Of a stretch of 56,977 nt of DNA, positions 34,462 to 44,269 are shown one piece after another. Within the stretch, counting starts at the first letter, position 1. Each line of letters opens with the position of its first letter. A program made the position numbers and the translations under genes. A model generated the notes under the pieces. That model did not search any database, was not told the DNA's origin, and saw only the letters and a list, made by a program, of their open reading frames with translations. The DNA comes from Paenibacillus massiliensis 2301065 = DSM 16942 (GTDB taxonomy: Bacteria; Bacillota; Bacilli; Paenibacillales; Paenibacillaceae). Location of the stretch: contig NZ_KB898209.1 in the NCBI RefSeq assembly GCF_000377505.1, positions 1 to 56,977 of the forward strand, read 5' to 3'.

Positions 34462-34884
34462 ATGCCAACTATCAATCAATTGGTGCGTAAAGGCCGTAAA
34501 GCTAAAATTTACAAATCCAAATCACCAGCTCTGCAAAGAGGATTCAACGCTCTGAAACGTGAGGCTACTGAAATCAGTGCTCCACAAAAGCGTGGTGTCT
34601 GCACTCGTGTAGGTACAATGACTCCGAAAAAACCGAACTCCGCACTTCGTAAATATGCTCGTGTTCGTTTGACGAACCGTGTAGAGGTGACTGCTTACAT
34701 TCCGGGTATCGGACATAACCTGCAAGAGCACAGTGTCGTGCTGATTCGTGGAGGTCGGGTAAAAGACCTTCCAGGGGTACGTTACCACATCGTTCGCGGT
34801 GCATTGGATACTGCAGGTGTTAACAACCGTATGCAAGCTCGTTCCAAATATGGTGCGAAGCGTCCAAAAGCTAAAAAAGCTTAA
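34462..34884 (+). CDS. rpsL: Ribosomal protein uS12
   Basis: S12 monitors codon-anticodon pairing in the decoding centre. The 140-residue protein carries the P55-K-K-P-N-S loop and the G-G-R-V-K-D-L-P-G-V-R-Y-H loop. Both lysine positions tied to streptomycin resistance are wild type. The start is the ATG at 34462 after GGAAGGAGGTGG. An in-frame GTG at 34450 lies inside that site. Confidence 0.98.
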   Translation: MPTINQLVRKGRKAKIYKSKSPALQRGFNALKREATEISAPQKRGVCTRVGTMTPKKPNSALRKYARVRLTNRVEVTAYIPGIGHNLQEHSVVLIRGGRVKDLPGVRYHIVRGALDTAGVNNRMQARSKYGAKRPKAKKA

Positions 34885-34937
34885 TGAATTCAATCCCGGC
34901 ATGAATGTCGGTGAATATGTGAGAAAGGGGGATATCC

Positions 34938-35408
34938 ATGCCACGCAAAGGTCCAGTTACCAAGAGAGACGTGCTGCCTGATCCGGTATACAACAGCAAG
35001 TTGGTTACTCGTCTGATCAATCGCATCATGCTCGACGGAAAACGCGGAGTTGCTCAAAACATTCTGTACAATGCGTTCAAGCTTATCCAAGAACGTACTG
35101 GGAATGACCCAATGGAAGTTTTCGAAGCAGCTATCAAGAATATCATGCCAGTCCTGGAAGTTAAAGCTCGTCGTGTAGGCGGCGCTAACTACCAAGTACC
35201 AATCGAGGTTAAGCCAGAGAGACGTACTTCCCTGGGACTTCGTTGGCTCGTGAACTACTCCCGCAACCGCGGTGAGAAGACAATGGAAGAGCGTTTGGCT
35301 GCTGAGATTATCGATGCATCCAACAACACAGGCGCTTCCGTTAAGAAACGCGAAGACACGCACAAAATGGCTGAAGCGAACAAAGCATTCGCTCACTACC
35401 GCTGGTAG
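34938..35408 (+). CDS. rpsG: Ribosomal protein uS7
   Basis: S7 nucleates assembly of the 30S head and lies at the E site. The 156-residue protein starts M-P-R-K-G-P-V-T-K-R-D and has the V-E-V-K-style P-I-E-V-K-P-E-R-R and A-L-R-W-like L-G-L-R-W-L-V-N-Y segments of the family. It follows rpsL by 53 bases behind AAAGGGGG. fusA follows. Confidence 0.98.
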   Translation: MPRKGPVTKRDVLPDPVYNSKLVTRLINRIMLDGKRGVAQNILYNAFKLIQERTGNDPMEVFEAAIKNIMPVLEVKARRVGGANYQVPIEVKPERRTSLGLRWLVNYSRNRGEKTMEERLAAEIIDASNNTGASVKKREDTHKMAEANKAFAHYRW

Positions 35409-35455
35409 GATTCAGTTTTACAAAATAACTTCTATTTTGAAGGGAGACCCATTTC

Positions 35456-37531
35456 ATGGCAAGAGAGTTCTCCTTGAAAAATACACGTAATATCGGGATC
35501 ATGGCTCATATTGATGCGGGTAAAACTACAACAACTGAGCGGATCTTGTTCTACACAGGCCGTACGCACAAAATCGGTGAGGTTCACGAGGGTGCTGCGA
35601 CAATGGACTGGATGGAGCAAGAACAGGAGCGCGGAATTACGATTACATCCGCTGCGACTACAGCCGCTTGGAAGGGTCACCGCGTTAATATCATCGACAC
35701 CCCGGGGCACGTTGACTTCACTGTTGAAGTTGAACGTTCCCTTCGTGTATTGGACGGAGCAGTAGGTGTTTTCAGTGCGAAGGAAGGCGTTGAGCCTCAG
35801 TCTGAAACTGTATGGAGACAGGCTGATCGCTACGGCGTTCCACGGATCGCATATGTTAACAAAATGGATATCATCGGTGCTGACTTCCTGAACGTTGTTG
35901 CTGATATGCGTGATCGCCTGCAGGCAAACGCTGTTGCAATCCAACTGCCAATCGGTGCTGAGAATGACTTCCAAGGTATCATTGACATCGTTGAGCAAAA
36001 AGCTCACATGTACAAGGATGATCTGGGTCAAAACATCGAAGAGGTAGAAATTCCAGATGAGTTCAAAGACCAAGTCGAGGAGCTCCGCAATGAGCTGATC
36101 GAGAAGGTTGCTGAGCTGGATGAAGAACTGACTATGAAATACCTTGAGGGTGAAGAGATTTCCGTAGCGGAAATCAAAGCTGCTCTCCGTAAAGGTGTAG
36201 TAGAAGTTAAGATCTTCCCAGTTATCTGTGGATCTTCATACCGTAACAAAGGTGTTCAATTGATGCTGGATGCAGTTATCGACTACCTGCCAGCGCCAGT
36301 TGACGTACCAAGCATTCAAGGTCACCTGGAAGATGGAACTGAAGTAGAGCGTCACTCTTCTGATGAAGAGCCATTCTCTGCCTTGGCTTTCAAAATCATG
36401 ACTGACCCTTATGTTGGTAAATTGACATTCTTCCGCGTATACTCCGGTGTTCTGCAATCCGGTTCTTACGTATTGAATGCAACTAAAGGCAAGCGTGAGC
36501 GGATCGGACGTATCCTGCAAATGCATGCTAACAGCCGTCAAGAGATCACAGAAGTATTCTCCGGTGATATTGCAGCAGCTGTAGGTTTGAAAGATACTGG
36601 AACAGGTGATACACTGTGTGATGAGAAGCATCCAGTTATCCTTGAGTCCATGAACTTCCCTGATCCGGTTATCGAGATCGCGGTTGAGCCTAAGACTAAG
36701 GCTGACCAAGACAAGATGTCCGTAGCTCTGGGTAAGTTGACTGAAGAGGATCCAACTCTTCGCGCTTCTACTAACGAAGAAACAGGACAAACTATCCTGG
36801 CTGGTATGGGTGAACTTCACTTGGATATCATCATCGACCGTATGCGTCGTGAGTTCAAAGTGGAGACGAACGTAGGTAAACCACAAGTTGCCTATCGTGA
36901 GACATTCCGTGCTCCTGCACGTGTTGAAGGTAAGTTCGTTCGTCAATCTGGTGGTCGTGGTCAATACGGTCACGTATGGGTTGAGTTCGAGCCGCTTGAA
37001 GCAGGTACAGGAAGCCAGTTCGAGAGTAAAGTAGTTGGTGGATCTGTTCCGAGAGAATATATCGGACCTGCTCTTGCAGGGATCGAAGAGCAAATGAAGA
37101 ACGGCGTAATCGCAGGCTTCCCGCTTGTTGACGTTAAGGCTACCATCGTTGATGGTTCCTACCATGATGTTGACTCCAACGAAATGGCATTTAAAATTGC
37201 TGGTTCGATGGCGCTGAAAGCTGCGAAAGACAAATGTAAGCCGGTATTGCTCGAGCCGATTATGAAAGTTGAAGTAACGGTTCCTGAGGAGTACATGGGC
37301 GACGTTATGGGTATGCTGAACTCCCGTCGTGGACGCATCGAAGGTATGGATGCTCGCGGTGGTGCTCAAATCATCCGTGCGAAGGTGCCTTTGTCCGAGA
37401 TGTTCGGATACTCGACAACTCTTCGTTCTGGTACACAAGGACGCGGTGTGTTCTCCATGGAACTCTCTCACTATGAAGAAGTTCCTAAGAGCATTGCGGA
37501 CGAAATTGTGTCCAAAACAAAAGGTGAGTAA
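35456..37531 (+). CDS. fusA: Elongation factor G
   Basis: EF-G is the GTPase that drives translocation. The 691-residue protein has the G1 loop A-H-I-D-A-G-K-T-T at about 17-25, the D-T-P-G-H-V-D-F G3 motif, N-K-M-D G4 motif, and domains II to V. The length and the R-G-I-T-I-T-S-A-A-T-T switch I sequence identify EF-G rather than a TetM-type protein. It is co-transcribed with rpsG. Confidence 0.98.
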   Translation: MAREFSLKNTRNIGIMAHIDAGKTTTTERILFYTGRTHKIGEVHEGAATMDWMEQEQERGITITSAATTAAWKGHRVNIIDTPGHVDFTVEVERSLRVLDGAVGVFSAKEGVEPQSETVWRQADRYGVPRIAYVNKMDIIGADFLNVVADMRDRLQANAVAIQLPIGAENDFQGIIDIVEQKAHMYKDDLGQNIEEVEIPDEFKDQVEELRNELIEKVAELDEELTMKYLEGEEISVAEIKAALRKGVVEVKIFPVICGSSYRNKGVQLMLDAVIDYLPAPVDVPSIQGHLEDGTEVERHSSDEEPFSALAFKIMTDPYVGKLTFFRVYSGVLQSGSYVLNATKGKRERIGRILQMHANSRQEITEVFSGDIAAAVGLKDTGTGDTLCDEKHPVILESMNFPDPVIEIAVEPKTKADQDKMSVALGKLTEEDPTLRASTNEETGQTILAGMGELHLDIIIDRMRREFKVETNVGKPQVAYRETFRAPARVEGKFVRQSGGRGQYGHVWVEFEPLEAGTGSQFESKVVGGSVPREYIGPALAGIEEQMKNGVIAGFPLVDVKATIVDGSYHDVDSNEMAFKIAGSMALKAAKDKCKPVLLEPIMKVEVTVPEEYMGDVMGMLNSRRGRIEGMDARGGAQIIRAKVPLSEMFGYSTTLRSGTQGRGVFSMELSHYEEVPKSIADEIVSKTKGE

Positions 37532-37629
37532 TACACCTGAAGTGTAACTGGACTGGCGGAGCTTCACTCATAAGGTGTCGCCCCGACAGTCTACACATAA
37601 AACCAAGATATTGAGGAGGACTTGTTCAA

Positions 37630-38820
<1,191 letters not shown>

Positions 38821-38847
38821 TAAGGGATTATCCCTTATCACATAAGC

Positions 38848-38887
38848 AACATTGTACTGGAACGAGTAACATTGTACTGTAACGATT
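38848..38887 (+). repeat. Tandem 20-base repeat after tuf
   Basis: Two adjacent 20-base copies, AACATTGTACTGGAACGAGT and AACATTGTACTGTAACGATT, differ at two positions. They lie between the tuf stop codon and its terminator. Confidence 0.8.
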
Positions 38888-38889
38888 CG

Positions 38890-38920
38890 GAAGCCTCCAC
38901 CTTCGGGTGGGGGCTTTTTC
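38890..38920 (+). terminator. Terminator of tuf
   Basis: Arms AAGCCTCCACC and GGGTGGGGGCTT around a TTC loop are followed by five T. Confidence 0.88.
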
Positions 38921-38971
38921 ATTAGCGTATCTGCAATGATATTATTATTTTATATTTTTTTGGTTTAATGC

Positions 38972-39000
38972 TTGCATTAAGCCTATATATTCTATATAAT
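38972..39000 (+). promoter_or_regulatory. Sigma-A promoter of the S10 operon
   Basis: TTGCAT (38972-38977) and TATAAT (38995-39000) are 17 bases apart. This is the only strong promoter I see before the S10-spc-alpha block. Confidence 0.75.
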
Positions 39001-39006
39001 AAGAAT

Positions 39007-39135
39007 GTTGTTTGTGACTGTGCGATGATGTGAGAGGTTACTGACACACCCGGCCCCTTTGCCATGGGGTGGTGGTTGGAAAATTTTCACGGAGTATGTC
39101 CGATACCAAATTGGGCGATAGAAGGAGGGACTACA
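39007..39135 (+). promoter_or_regulatory. Structured leader before rpsJ
   Basis: About 130 untranslated bases precede rpsJ. They include GAGAGGTTACTGACACACCC, then CCCC-TTTGCCAT-GGGG (39055-39070), and look structured rather than coding. The block may be a ribosomal protein leader for the S10 operon; that role is inferred from position. An in-frame start at 39064 lacks a ribosome site. Confidence 0.45.
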
Positions 39136-39444
39136 ATGGCAAAGCAAAAAATTCGTATTCGTTTGAAAGCATACGATCACAGAATTCTTGATCAATCCGC
39201 TGAGAAAATTGTTGAGACAGCAAAACGTTCGGGTGCAGGTGTATCTGGGCCAATTCCGCTGCCAACTGAAAAACAAGTTATTACTATTCTCCGTGCGGTG
39301 CACAAGTACAAGGATTCCCGGGAGCAATTCGAACAACGCACTCATAAGCGTTTGATCGATATTGTGAACCCAACTCCACAAACTGTGGATGCCTTGATGC
39401 GCTTGGATCTGCCGTCCGGTGTAGATATCGAAATTAAACTGTAA
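39136..39444 (+). CDS. rpsJ: Ribosomal protein uS10 (NusE)
   Basis: S10 is part of the 30S head and, as NusE, pairs with NusB and NusG in antitermination. The 102-residue protein starts M-A-K-Q-K-I-R-I-R-L-K-A-Y-D-H and has the G-P-I-P-L-P-T loop. GAAGGAGGG precedes the ATG. It is the first gene of the S10 operon. Confidence 0.98.
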   Translation: MAKQKIRIRLKAYDHRILDQSAEKIVETAKRSGAGVSGPIPLPTEKQVITILRAVHKYKDSREQFEQRTHKRLIDIVNPTPQTVDALMRLDLPSGVDIEIKL

Positions 39445-39483
39445 TAAGTAGATGTAACTAAGGAAAGGAAAAGAGGTGTCAAC

Positions 39484-40107
39484 ATGAAAGGTATCTTAGG
39501 AAAAAAACTTGGAATGACCCAAGTGTTTACCGCTGAAGGTAATGTAGTTGCGGTTACAGTAATCGAAGCTGGTCCTAACGTTGTTCTGCAAAAGAAAGAC
39601 GTAGAAAACGATGGCTACGAAGCGATTCAACTGGGTTACTCAGATAAGAAAGAAAAGAATGCCAACAAACCAGAAGCAGGACATGCCAAAAAGGCTAATA
39701 CTGCACCTAAGCGCTACGTTCGTGAATTCCGCGGTGTTGATTTTGCTGCCTACGAAGTAGGTCAAGAATTGAAAGCAGATATCTTCGCTGAAGGTGAATT
39801 CGTTGACGTAACCGGTACTTCCAAAGGTAAAGGTTTCGCTGGTGTTATCAAACGTTGGGGACAAAGCACAGGTCCTATGTCTCACGGTTCCCGTTACCAC
39901 AGAGGTCCAGGTTCCATGGGTTCCATCCAAGCGAACCGCGTACCTAAAGGTAAACGTCTGCCAGGACACATGGGTCATGATACAGTGACGATCCAACGTC
40001 TTGAAGTTGTTAAAGTCGATGCAGAACGCAACGTGCTGCTCGTAAAAGGCTCCATTCCTGGACCTAAAAACAGCTTAGTGAAAATTAAAGAATCGGTGAA
40101 GAAATAA
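39484..40107 (+). CDS. rplC: Ribosomal protein uL3
   Basis: L3 is an early 50S assembly protein whose long loop reaches the peptidyl transferase centre. The 207-residue protein starts M-K-G-I-L-G-K-K-L-G-M-T-Q-V-F and has the K-R-W-G-Q-S-T-G-P-M-S-H-G-S-R-Y-H-R loop. The start lies behind AAGAGGTG, 39 bases after rpsJ. Confidence 0.98.
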   Translation: MKGILGKKLGMTQVFTAEGNVVAVTVIEAGPNVVLQKKDVENDGYEAIQLGYSDKKEKNANKPEAGHAKKANTAPKRYVREFRGVDFAAYEVGQELKADIFAEGEFVDVTGTSKGKGFAGVIKRWGQSTGPMSHGSRYHRGPGSMGSIQANRVPKGKRLPGHMGHDTVTIQRLEVVKVDAERNVLLVKGSIPGPKNSLVKIKESVKK

Positions 40108-40132
40108 GGACTGAAGAAAGGAGGAACACGAA

Positions 40133-40756
40133 ATGCCTAAGGTAGCACTTTACAATATTAGCGGAAGCCAAGTTGGCGAAGTTGAACTGAATGATGCAAT
40201 TTTCGGAATCGAGCCGAATAAGCACGTTCTTCACGAAGCAGTTGTTATGCAACTGGCATCCTTGCGTCAAGGTACTCACAAAGTGAAAGGGCGCTCTGAA
40301 GTACGTGGCGGTGGACGTAAACCTTGGAAACAAAAAGGTACAGGTCGCGCTCGTCAAGGCTCTATTCGCTCTCCACAATGGAAAGGCGGCGGTGTTGTTT
40401 TCGGACCTACACCACGTAGCTATGCCTACAAACTGCCTAAGAAAGTTCGTCGTCTTGCCATCAAATCGGCACTGTCTTCCAAAGTGATCGCGAACGAAAT
40501 TATCGTATTGGATGCACTCACTATGAATGCTCCAAAGACGAAAGAATTCGCTGCTATCCTGAACAACCTGAAAGCAGACCGCAAAGCGTTGATCGTAGCG
40601 CCTAGCTATGATGATAATGTGGCTCTTTCCGCCCGCAATATTCCTGGGGTGAAGTTTGTTGCAGCAGACGGTATTAATGTTCTTGACGTGCTCAAACACG
40701 ACAAGCTGATCATTACGAAAGAAGCAGTCCAGAAAGTTGAGGAGGTGTTCGCGTAA
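40133..40756 (+). CDS. rplD: Ribosomal protein uL4
   Basis: L4 lines the exit tunnel and in some bacteria represses the S10 operon. The 207-residue protein holds the tunnel loop K-Q-K-G-T-G-R-A-R-Q-G-S-I-R-S-P at about 62-78. Its TAA stop overlaps the ATG of rplW by one base, giving translational coupling. Confidence 0.98.
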   Translation: MPKVALYNISGSQVGEVELNDAIFGIEPNKHVLHEAVVMQLASLRQGTHKVKGRSEVRGGGRKPWKQKGTGRARQGSIRSPQWKGGGVVFGPTPRSYAYKLPKKVRRLAIKSALSSKVIANEIIVLDALTMNAPKTKEFAAILNNLKADRKALIVAPSYDDNVALSARNIPGVKFVAADGINVLDVLKHDKLIITKEAVQKVEEVFA

Positions 40757-41046
40757 TGAAAGATCCTCGTGATATTATCAAACGTCCTATTATCACTGAG
40801 CGTACAGCTGAGATGATGGGCGATATGAAATATGTGTTCGAAGTGGATATGCGTTCCAACAAGATCGAAATCAAACAAGCGATTGAAGCTATTTTCAACG
40901 TGAAAGTTTCCAATGTGAACACTCTGCGTGTTCCTGCGAAGCCAAAACGTTACGGTCGTCACTCCGGTTACACTAGCGAGTGGAAGAAAGCTTTCGTAAC
41001 GCTGAGCAAAGACAGCAAACCGCTTGAGTTCTTTGAATCGGTATAA
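40756..41046 (+). CDS. rplW: Ribosomal protein uL23
   Basis: L23 sits at the tunnel exit and docks trigger factor and the signal recognition particle. The 96-residue protein begins M-K-D-P-R-D-I-I-K-R-P-I-I-T-E and has the N-T-L-R-V-P-A-K-P-K-R RNA-binding segment. The start overlaps the rplD stop (TAATG), with GAGGTG upstream. Confidence 0.98.
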   Translation: MKDPRDIIKRPIITERTAEMMGDMKYVFEVDMRSNKIEIKQAIEAIFNVKVSNVNTLRVPAKPKRYGRHSGYTSEWKKAFVTLSKDSKPLEFFESV

Positions 41047-41075
41047 GAAACCTTTAAAGTAAGGAGGGAAAATCA

Positions 41076-41906
41076 GTGCCAATTAAAAAGTACAAACCGA
41101 CGTCACCTGCAAGACGCGCAATGTCCGTATCTACTTTCGAAGAGATCACGACTAATCAGCCGGAGAAATCCTTGCTGGCGCCTCTGAGCAAAAAAGCAGG
41201 ACGTAACAACCAAGGTAAAATTACGGTTCGTCACCACGGCGGTGGACACAAACGTAAATACCGTATCATTGACTTCAAACGTACCAAAGATGGAATACCG
41301 GGCCGCGTTGCTACAATCGAGTATGACCCGAACCGTACTTCCAACATCGCGTTGATTCATTATGTGGATGGCGAGAAGCGCTATATCATCGCTCCTAAAG
41401 GTCTGAAAGTAGGAGACGAGGTAGTGTCCGGACCAGCTTCCGACATCAAAATCGGTAACTCCCTGCCACTGGAAAACATTCCTGTAGGTACAGTGATCCA
41501 CAATATTGAGTTGAAGCCAGGTAAAGGCGGACAATTGGTCCGTGCAGCTGGTACTGAAGCTCAACTTCTTGGTAAAGAAGAAAAGTATGTAACAGTTCGT
41601 CTGTCCTCCGGTGAAGTTCGCCGCATTCTGAAAGTTTGCCGCGCTACAATCGGTTCCGTTGGTAACGAAGATCACGAGCTCGTGAAGATCGGTAAAGCGG
41701 GACGTAATCGTTGGTTGGGCAAGCGTCCTGAAGTCCGCGGGGTAGTAATGAACCCTAACGATCACCCTCACGGTGGTGGTGAAGGTCGTGCGCCAATCGG
41801 ACGTAAGTCTCCAATGTCTCCTTGGGGCAAACCGACACTCGGATTCAAAACTCGTAAGAAAAATAAAGCTTCTGATAAATACATCGTTCGTCGCCGCACG
41901 AAATAA
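41076..41906 (+). CDS. rplB: Ribosomal protein uL2
   Basis: L2 binds near the peptidyl transferase centre and joins the subunits. The 276-residue protein shows the N-H-x-G-x-I-like N-N-Q-G-K-I-T-V-R-H-H-G-G-G-H-K-R segment and the C-terminal N-P-N-D-H-P-H-G-G-G-E-G-R block with the conserved histidine. The start is GTG behind AAGGAGGG. Confidence 0.98.
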   Translation: MPIKKYKPTSPARRAMSVSTFEEITTNQPEKSLLAPLSKKAGRNNQGKITVRHHGGGHKRKYRIIDFKRTKDGIPGRVATIEYDPNRTSNIALIHYVDGEKRYIIAPKGLKVGDEVVSGPASDIKIGNSLPLENIPVGTVIHNIELKPGKGGQLVRAAGTEAQLLGKEEKYVTVRLSSGEVRRILKVCRATIGSVGNEDHELVKIGKAGRNRWLGKRPEVRGVVMNPNDHPHGGGEGRAPIGRKSPMSPWGKPTLGFKTRKKNKASDKYIVRRRTK

Positions 41907-41972
41907 TGCACGCATTGCTTAATGCGTGCCTGGACTAAGAACGAGAACGTTTGACGAAGGGAGGATTCACAT

Positions 41973-42248
41973 ATGAGCCGCAGTCTTAAAAAAGGACCAT
42001 TCGTAGATGCATACCTGCTGAAAAAGGTAGAGGTTTTGAATGAAACGGACAAGAAAGTAGTAATCAAAACCTGGTCCCGTCGTTCCACAATTTTCCCGCA
42101 GTTCATCGGACACACTTTCGGTGTATACGATGGTCGCAAGCACGTGCCTGTATATGTAACTGAGGATATGGTTGGTCACAAGTTGGGAGAGTTCGCTCCT
42201 ACCCGTACTTACAAAGGCCACGACGACGACAAGAAAACAAGAAGATAA
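41973..42248 (+). CDS. rpsS: Ribosomal protein uS19
   Basis: S19 lies in the 30S head next to S13 and the A-site tRNA. The 91-residue protein starts M-S-R-S-L-K-K-G-P-F-V-D and includes T-W-S-R-R-S-T-I-F-P-Q-F and G-H-K-L-G-E-F-A-P-T-R. GGGAGG precedes the ATG. It lies 66 bases after rplB. Confidence 0.98.
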   Translation: MSRSLKKGPFVDAYLLKKVEVLNETDKKVVIKTWSRRSTIFPQFIGHTFGVYDGRKHVPVYVTEDMVGHKLGEFAPTRTYKGHDDDKKTRR

Positions 42249-42283
42249 TGAACCACTGCTATGTTTGAGAGGAGGGTAACTCA

Positions 42284-42616
42284 ATGGAAGCAAAAGCACA
42301 TGCTAGATCTATTCGGATCTCCGCACGTAAAGTTAAACTCGTTATTGACTTGATCCGCGGCAAGCAAGTGGGTGAAGCGGTCGCAATCCTGCGCCACACA
42401 CCAAAGTCGGCTTCTCCAGTAGTAGAGAAGTTGCTGAACTCTGCAATTGCTAACGCTGATCACAACTATTCCATGGACGTAAACAAATTGTATGTATCCG
42501 AGGTATTCGTAAACCAAGGACCAACAATGAAACGCTTCCGTCCACGCGCAATGGGTCGTGCTAGCCGGATTAACAAACGCACTAGCCACATCACTTTGGT
42601 GGTATCTGAAAAATAA
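42284..42616 (+). CDS. rplV: Ribosomal protein uL22
   Basis: L22 extends a hairpin into the exit tunnel beside L4, a site linked to macrolide action. The 110-residue protein contains the conserved R-I-S-A-R-K-V-K-L-V-I-D-L-I-R-G-K start and the tunnel loop G-P-T-M-K-R-F-R-P-R-A-M-G-R-A near 83-98, with no insertion or deletion. AGGAGGG precedes the ATG. Confidence 0.98.
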   Translation: MEAKAHARSIRISARKVKLVIDLIRGKQVGEAVAILRHTPKSASPVVEKLLNSAIANADHNYSMDVNKLYVSEVFVNQGPTMKRFRPRAMGRASRINKRTSHITLVVSEK

Positions 42617-42629
42617 GGAGGGAAAACGT

Positions 42630-43295
42630 GTGGGACAAAAGGTAAACCCCGTAGGACTCCGAGTCGGTATTATCCGTGATTGGGAATCCAAATGGTACGC
42701 AGGCAAAGATTTCGGTGATCTTTTGCTGGAAGACGTAAAGATTCGTGAACACCTGAAGAACAAACTGAAAGACTCCGCTGTTTCCCGTATCGAGATCGAA
42801 AGAGCAGCGAACCGCATCAACGTAACAATCCACACTGCGAAGCCAGGTATGGTAATCGGTAAGGGTGGTTCTGAAGTTGAAATTCTGCGTGGTGAAATCA
42901 CCAAAATCGCAGGCGGTAAAAAAGTACACATCAATATCTCTGAAATCAAAAACCCTGAACTGGATGCAATTCTGGTTGCTGAAAGCATTGCACAACAACT
43001 GGAGCGTCGCGTATCGTTCCGTCGTGCTTTGAAACAAGCGATTCAAAGAACTATGCGTTCCGGTGCAAAAGGGATTAAAACACAAGTGGGCGGCCGTCTT
43101 GGCGGTGCTGAGATCGCTCGTTCAGAAGGCTACAGTGAAGGAACTGTTCCACTGCACACGCTTCGTGCCGACATCGATTATGGTACAGCGGAGGCTCATA
43201 CTACTTATGGTCGTATTGGCGTAAAAGTATGGATCTATCGTGGAGAGGTTCTTCCTACGGCTAAGAAACAAGCTGCTCAGGAAGGAGGCAACTAA
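42630..43295 (+). CDS. rpsC: Ribosomal protein uS3
   Basis: S3 lines the mRNA entry and helps to unwind mRNA. The 221-residue protein has a KH domain with the G-M-V-I-G-K-G-G-S loop at about 71-79 and a C-terminal domain ending in a Gln/Ala-rich tail. The start is GTG (V-G-Q-K-V-N-P-V-G-L-R) seven bases after AAGGAGGG, 13 bases after rplV. Longer in-frame starts lie within rplV. Confidence 0.97.
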   Translation: MGQKVNPVGLRVGIIRDWESKWYAGKDFGDLLLEDVKIREHLKNKLKDSAVSRIEIERAANRINVTIHTAKPGMVIGKGGSEVEILRGEITKIAGGKKVHINISEIKNPELDAILVAESIAQQLERRVSFRRALKQAIQRTMRSGAKGIKTQVGGRLGGAEIARSEGYSEGTVPLHTLRADIDYGTAEAHTTYGRIGVKVWIYRGEVLPTAKKQAAQEGGN

Positions 43296-43297
43296 TC

Positions 43298-43732
43298 ATG
43301 TTGGTACCAAAGCGCGTAAAACACCGCAAGCAACAACGCGGACACATGAAAGGCCGTGCTAAAGGCGGCACAACGCTGAACTTTGGCGAATACGGTCTGC
43401 AAGCTGTTGAACCAGCTTGGATCACTAACCGTCAGATCGAATCTGCTCGTATCGCGATGACACGTTACATCAAACGTGGCGGTAAAGTGTGGATCAAGAT
43501 TTTCCCAGACAAACCGATTACACAAAAGCCTCTTGAAGTGCGGATGGGTAGCGGTAAAGGTAACGTTGAAAAATGGGTTGCAGTCGTGAAGCCAGGTAAG
43601 ATCATGTTCGAACTTGCTGGCGTACCGGAAGAGGTTGCTCGCGAAGCAATGCGTCTTGCCGCTCACAAGCTGCCAATCAAAACTAAGTTTGTGAAACGTG
43701 AAGAATTGGGTGGTGAAGTAAATGAAGGCTAG
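43298..43732 (+). CDS. rplP: Ribosomal protein uL16
   Basis: L16 helps to place A-site tRNA. The 144-residue protein starts M-L-V-P-K-R-V-K-H-R-K-Q-Q-R-G and has the K-P-L-E-V-R-M-G-S-G-K-G loop at about 70-81. The ATG is two bases after the rpsC stop, with GGAGG inside the end of rpsC. It overlaps rpmC by 11 bases. Confidence 0.98.
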   Translation: MLVPKRVKHRKQQRGHMKGRAKGGTTLNFGEYGLQAVEPAWITNRQIESARIAMTRYIKRGGKVWIKIFPDKPITQKPLEVRMGSGKGNVEKWVAVVKPGKIMFELAGVPEEVAREAMRLAAHKLPIKTKFVKREELGGEVNEG

Positions 43733-43919
43733 TGAATTTCGCAACCTAACCACTGCTGAACTTGAACAAAAAATTACCGGGTTTAAAGAAGAACTCTTTA
43801 ACCTCCGCTTTCAACTCGCTACCGGTCAGCTCGACAACCCGACTCGCATCCGCGATGTTCGTAAGGAAATTGCTCGTGCTAAAACCGTAATCCGTGAGAG
43901 AGAACTTGGGATTAGCTAA
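43722..43919 (+). CDS. rpmC: Ribosomal protein uL29
   Basis: L29 is at the tunnel exit beside L23. The 65-residue helical protein has L-F-N-L-R-F-Q-L-A-T-G-Q-L-D-N-P-T-R-I, the hallmark of L29. Its start lies within the last codons of rplP, an 11-base overlap. Confidence 0.97.
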   Translation: MKASEFRNLTTAELEQKITGFKEELFNLRFQLATGQLDNPTRIRDVRKEIARAKTVIRERELGIS

Positions 43920-43969
43920 GAACTCATACCAGACGAGGACATCGTCTGTAATTAGGAAGGAGGCCAACA

Positions 43970-44233
43970 ATGAGCGAACGTAATGCCCGTAGAGTACAAG
44001 TCGGCAAAGTAGTTAGTGACAAAATGGATAAAACGATCGTGGTAGCTGTAGAAACTTACAAAAAACATGATCTCTACCATAAACGTATCAAGTATACGAA
44101 AAAGTTCAAAGCACATGATGAGAACAACACTGCACAAATCGGTGATACTGTGAAAATCATGGAAACTCGCAAACTTTCCAAGGATAAGAATTGGAGAATG
44201 GTCGAGATCGTTGAGAAAGCAGTAATTATCTAA
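43970..44233 (+). CDS. rpsQ: Ribosomal protein uS17
   Basis: S17 is a primary 16S rRNA-binding protein. The 87-residue OB-fold protein starts M-S-E-R-N-A-R-R-V-Q-V-G-K-V-V-S-D-K-M-D and includes the E-T-R-K-L-S-K segment. AAGGAGG precedes the ATG. It closes the S10 gene set. Confidence 0.98.
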   Translation: MSERNARRVQVGKVVSDKMDKTIVVAVETYKKHDLYHKRIKYTKKFKAHDENNTAQIGDTVKIMETRKLSKDKNWRMVEIVEKAVII

Positions 44234-44269
44234 TACAGAAGCAGTTTTGTCCGAAAGGAGGATATCTAA

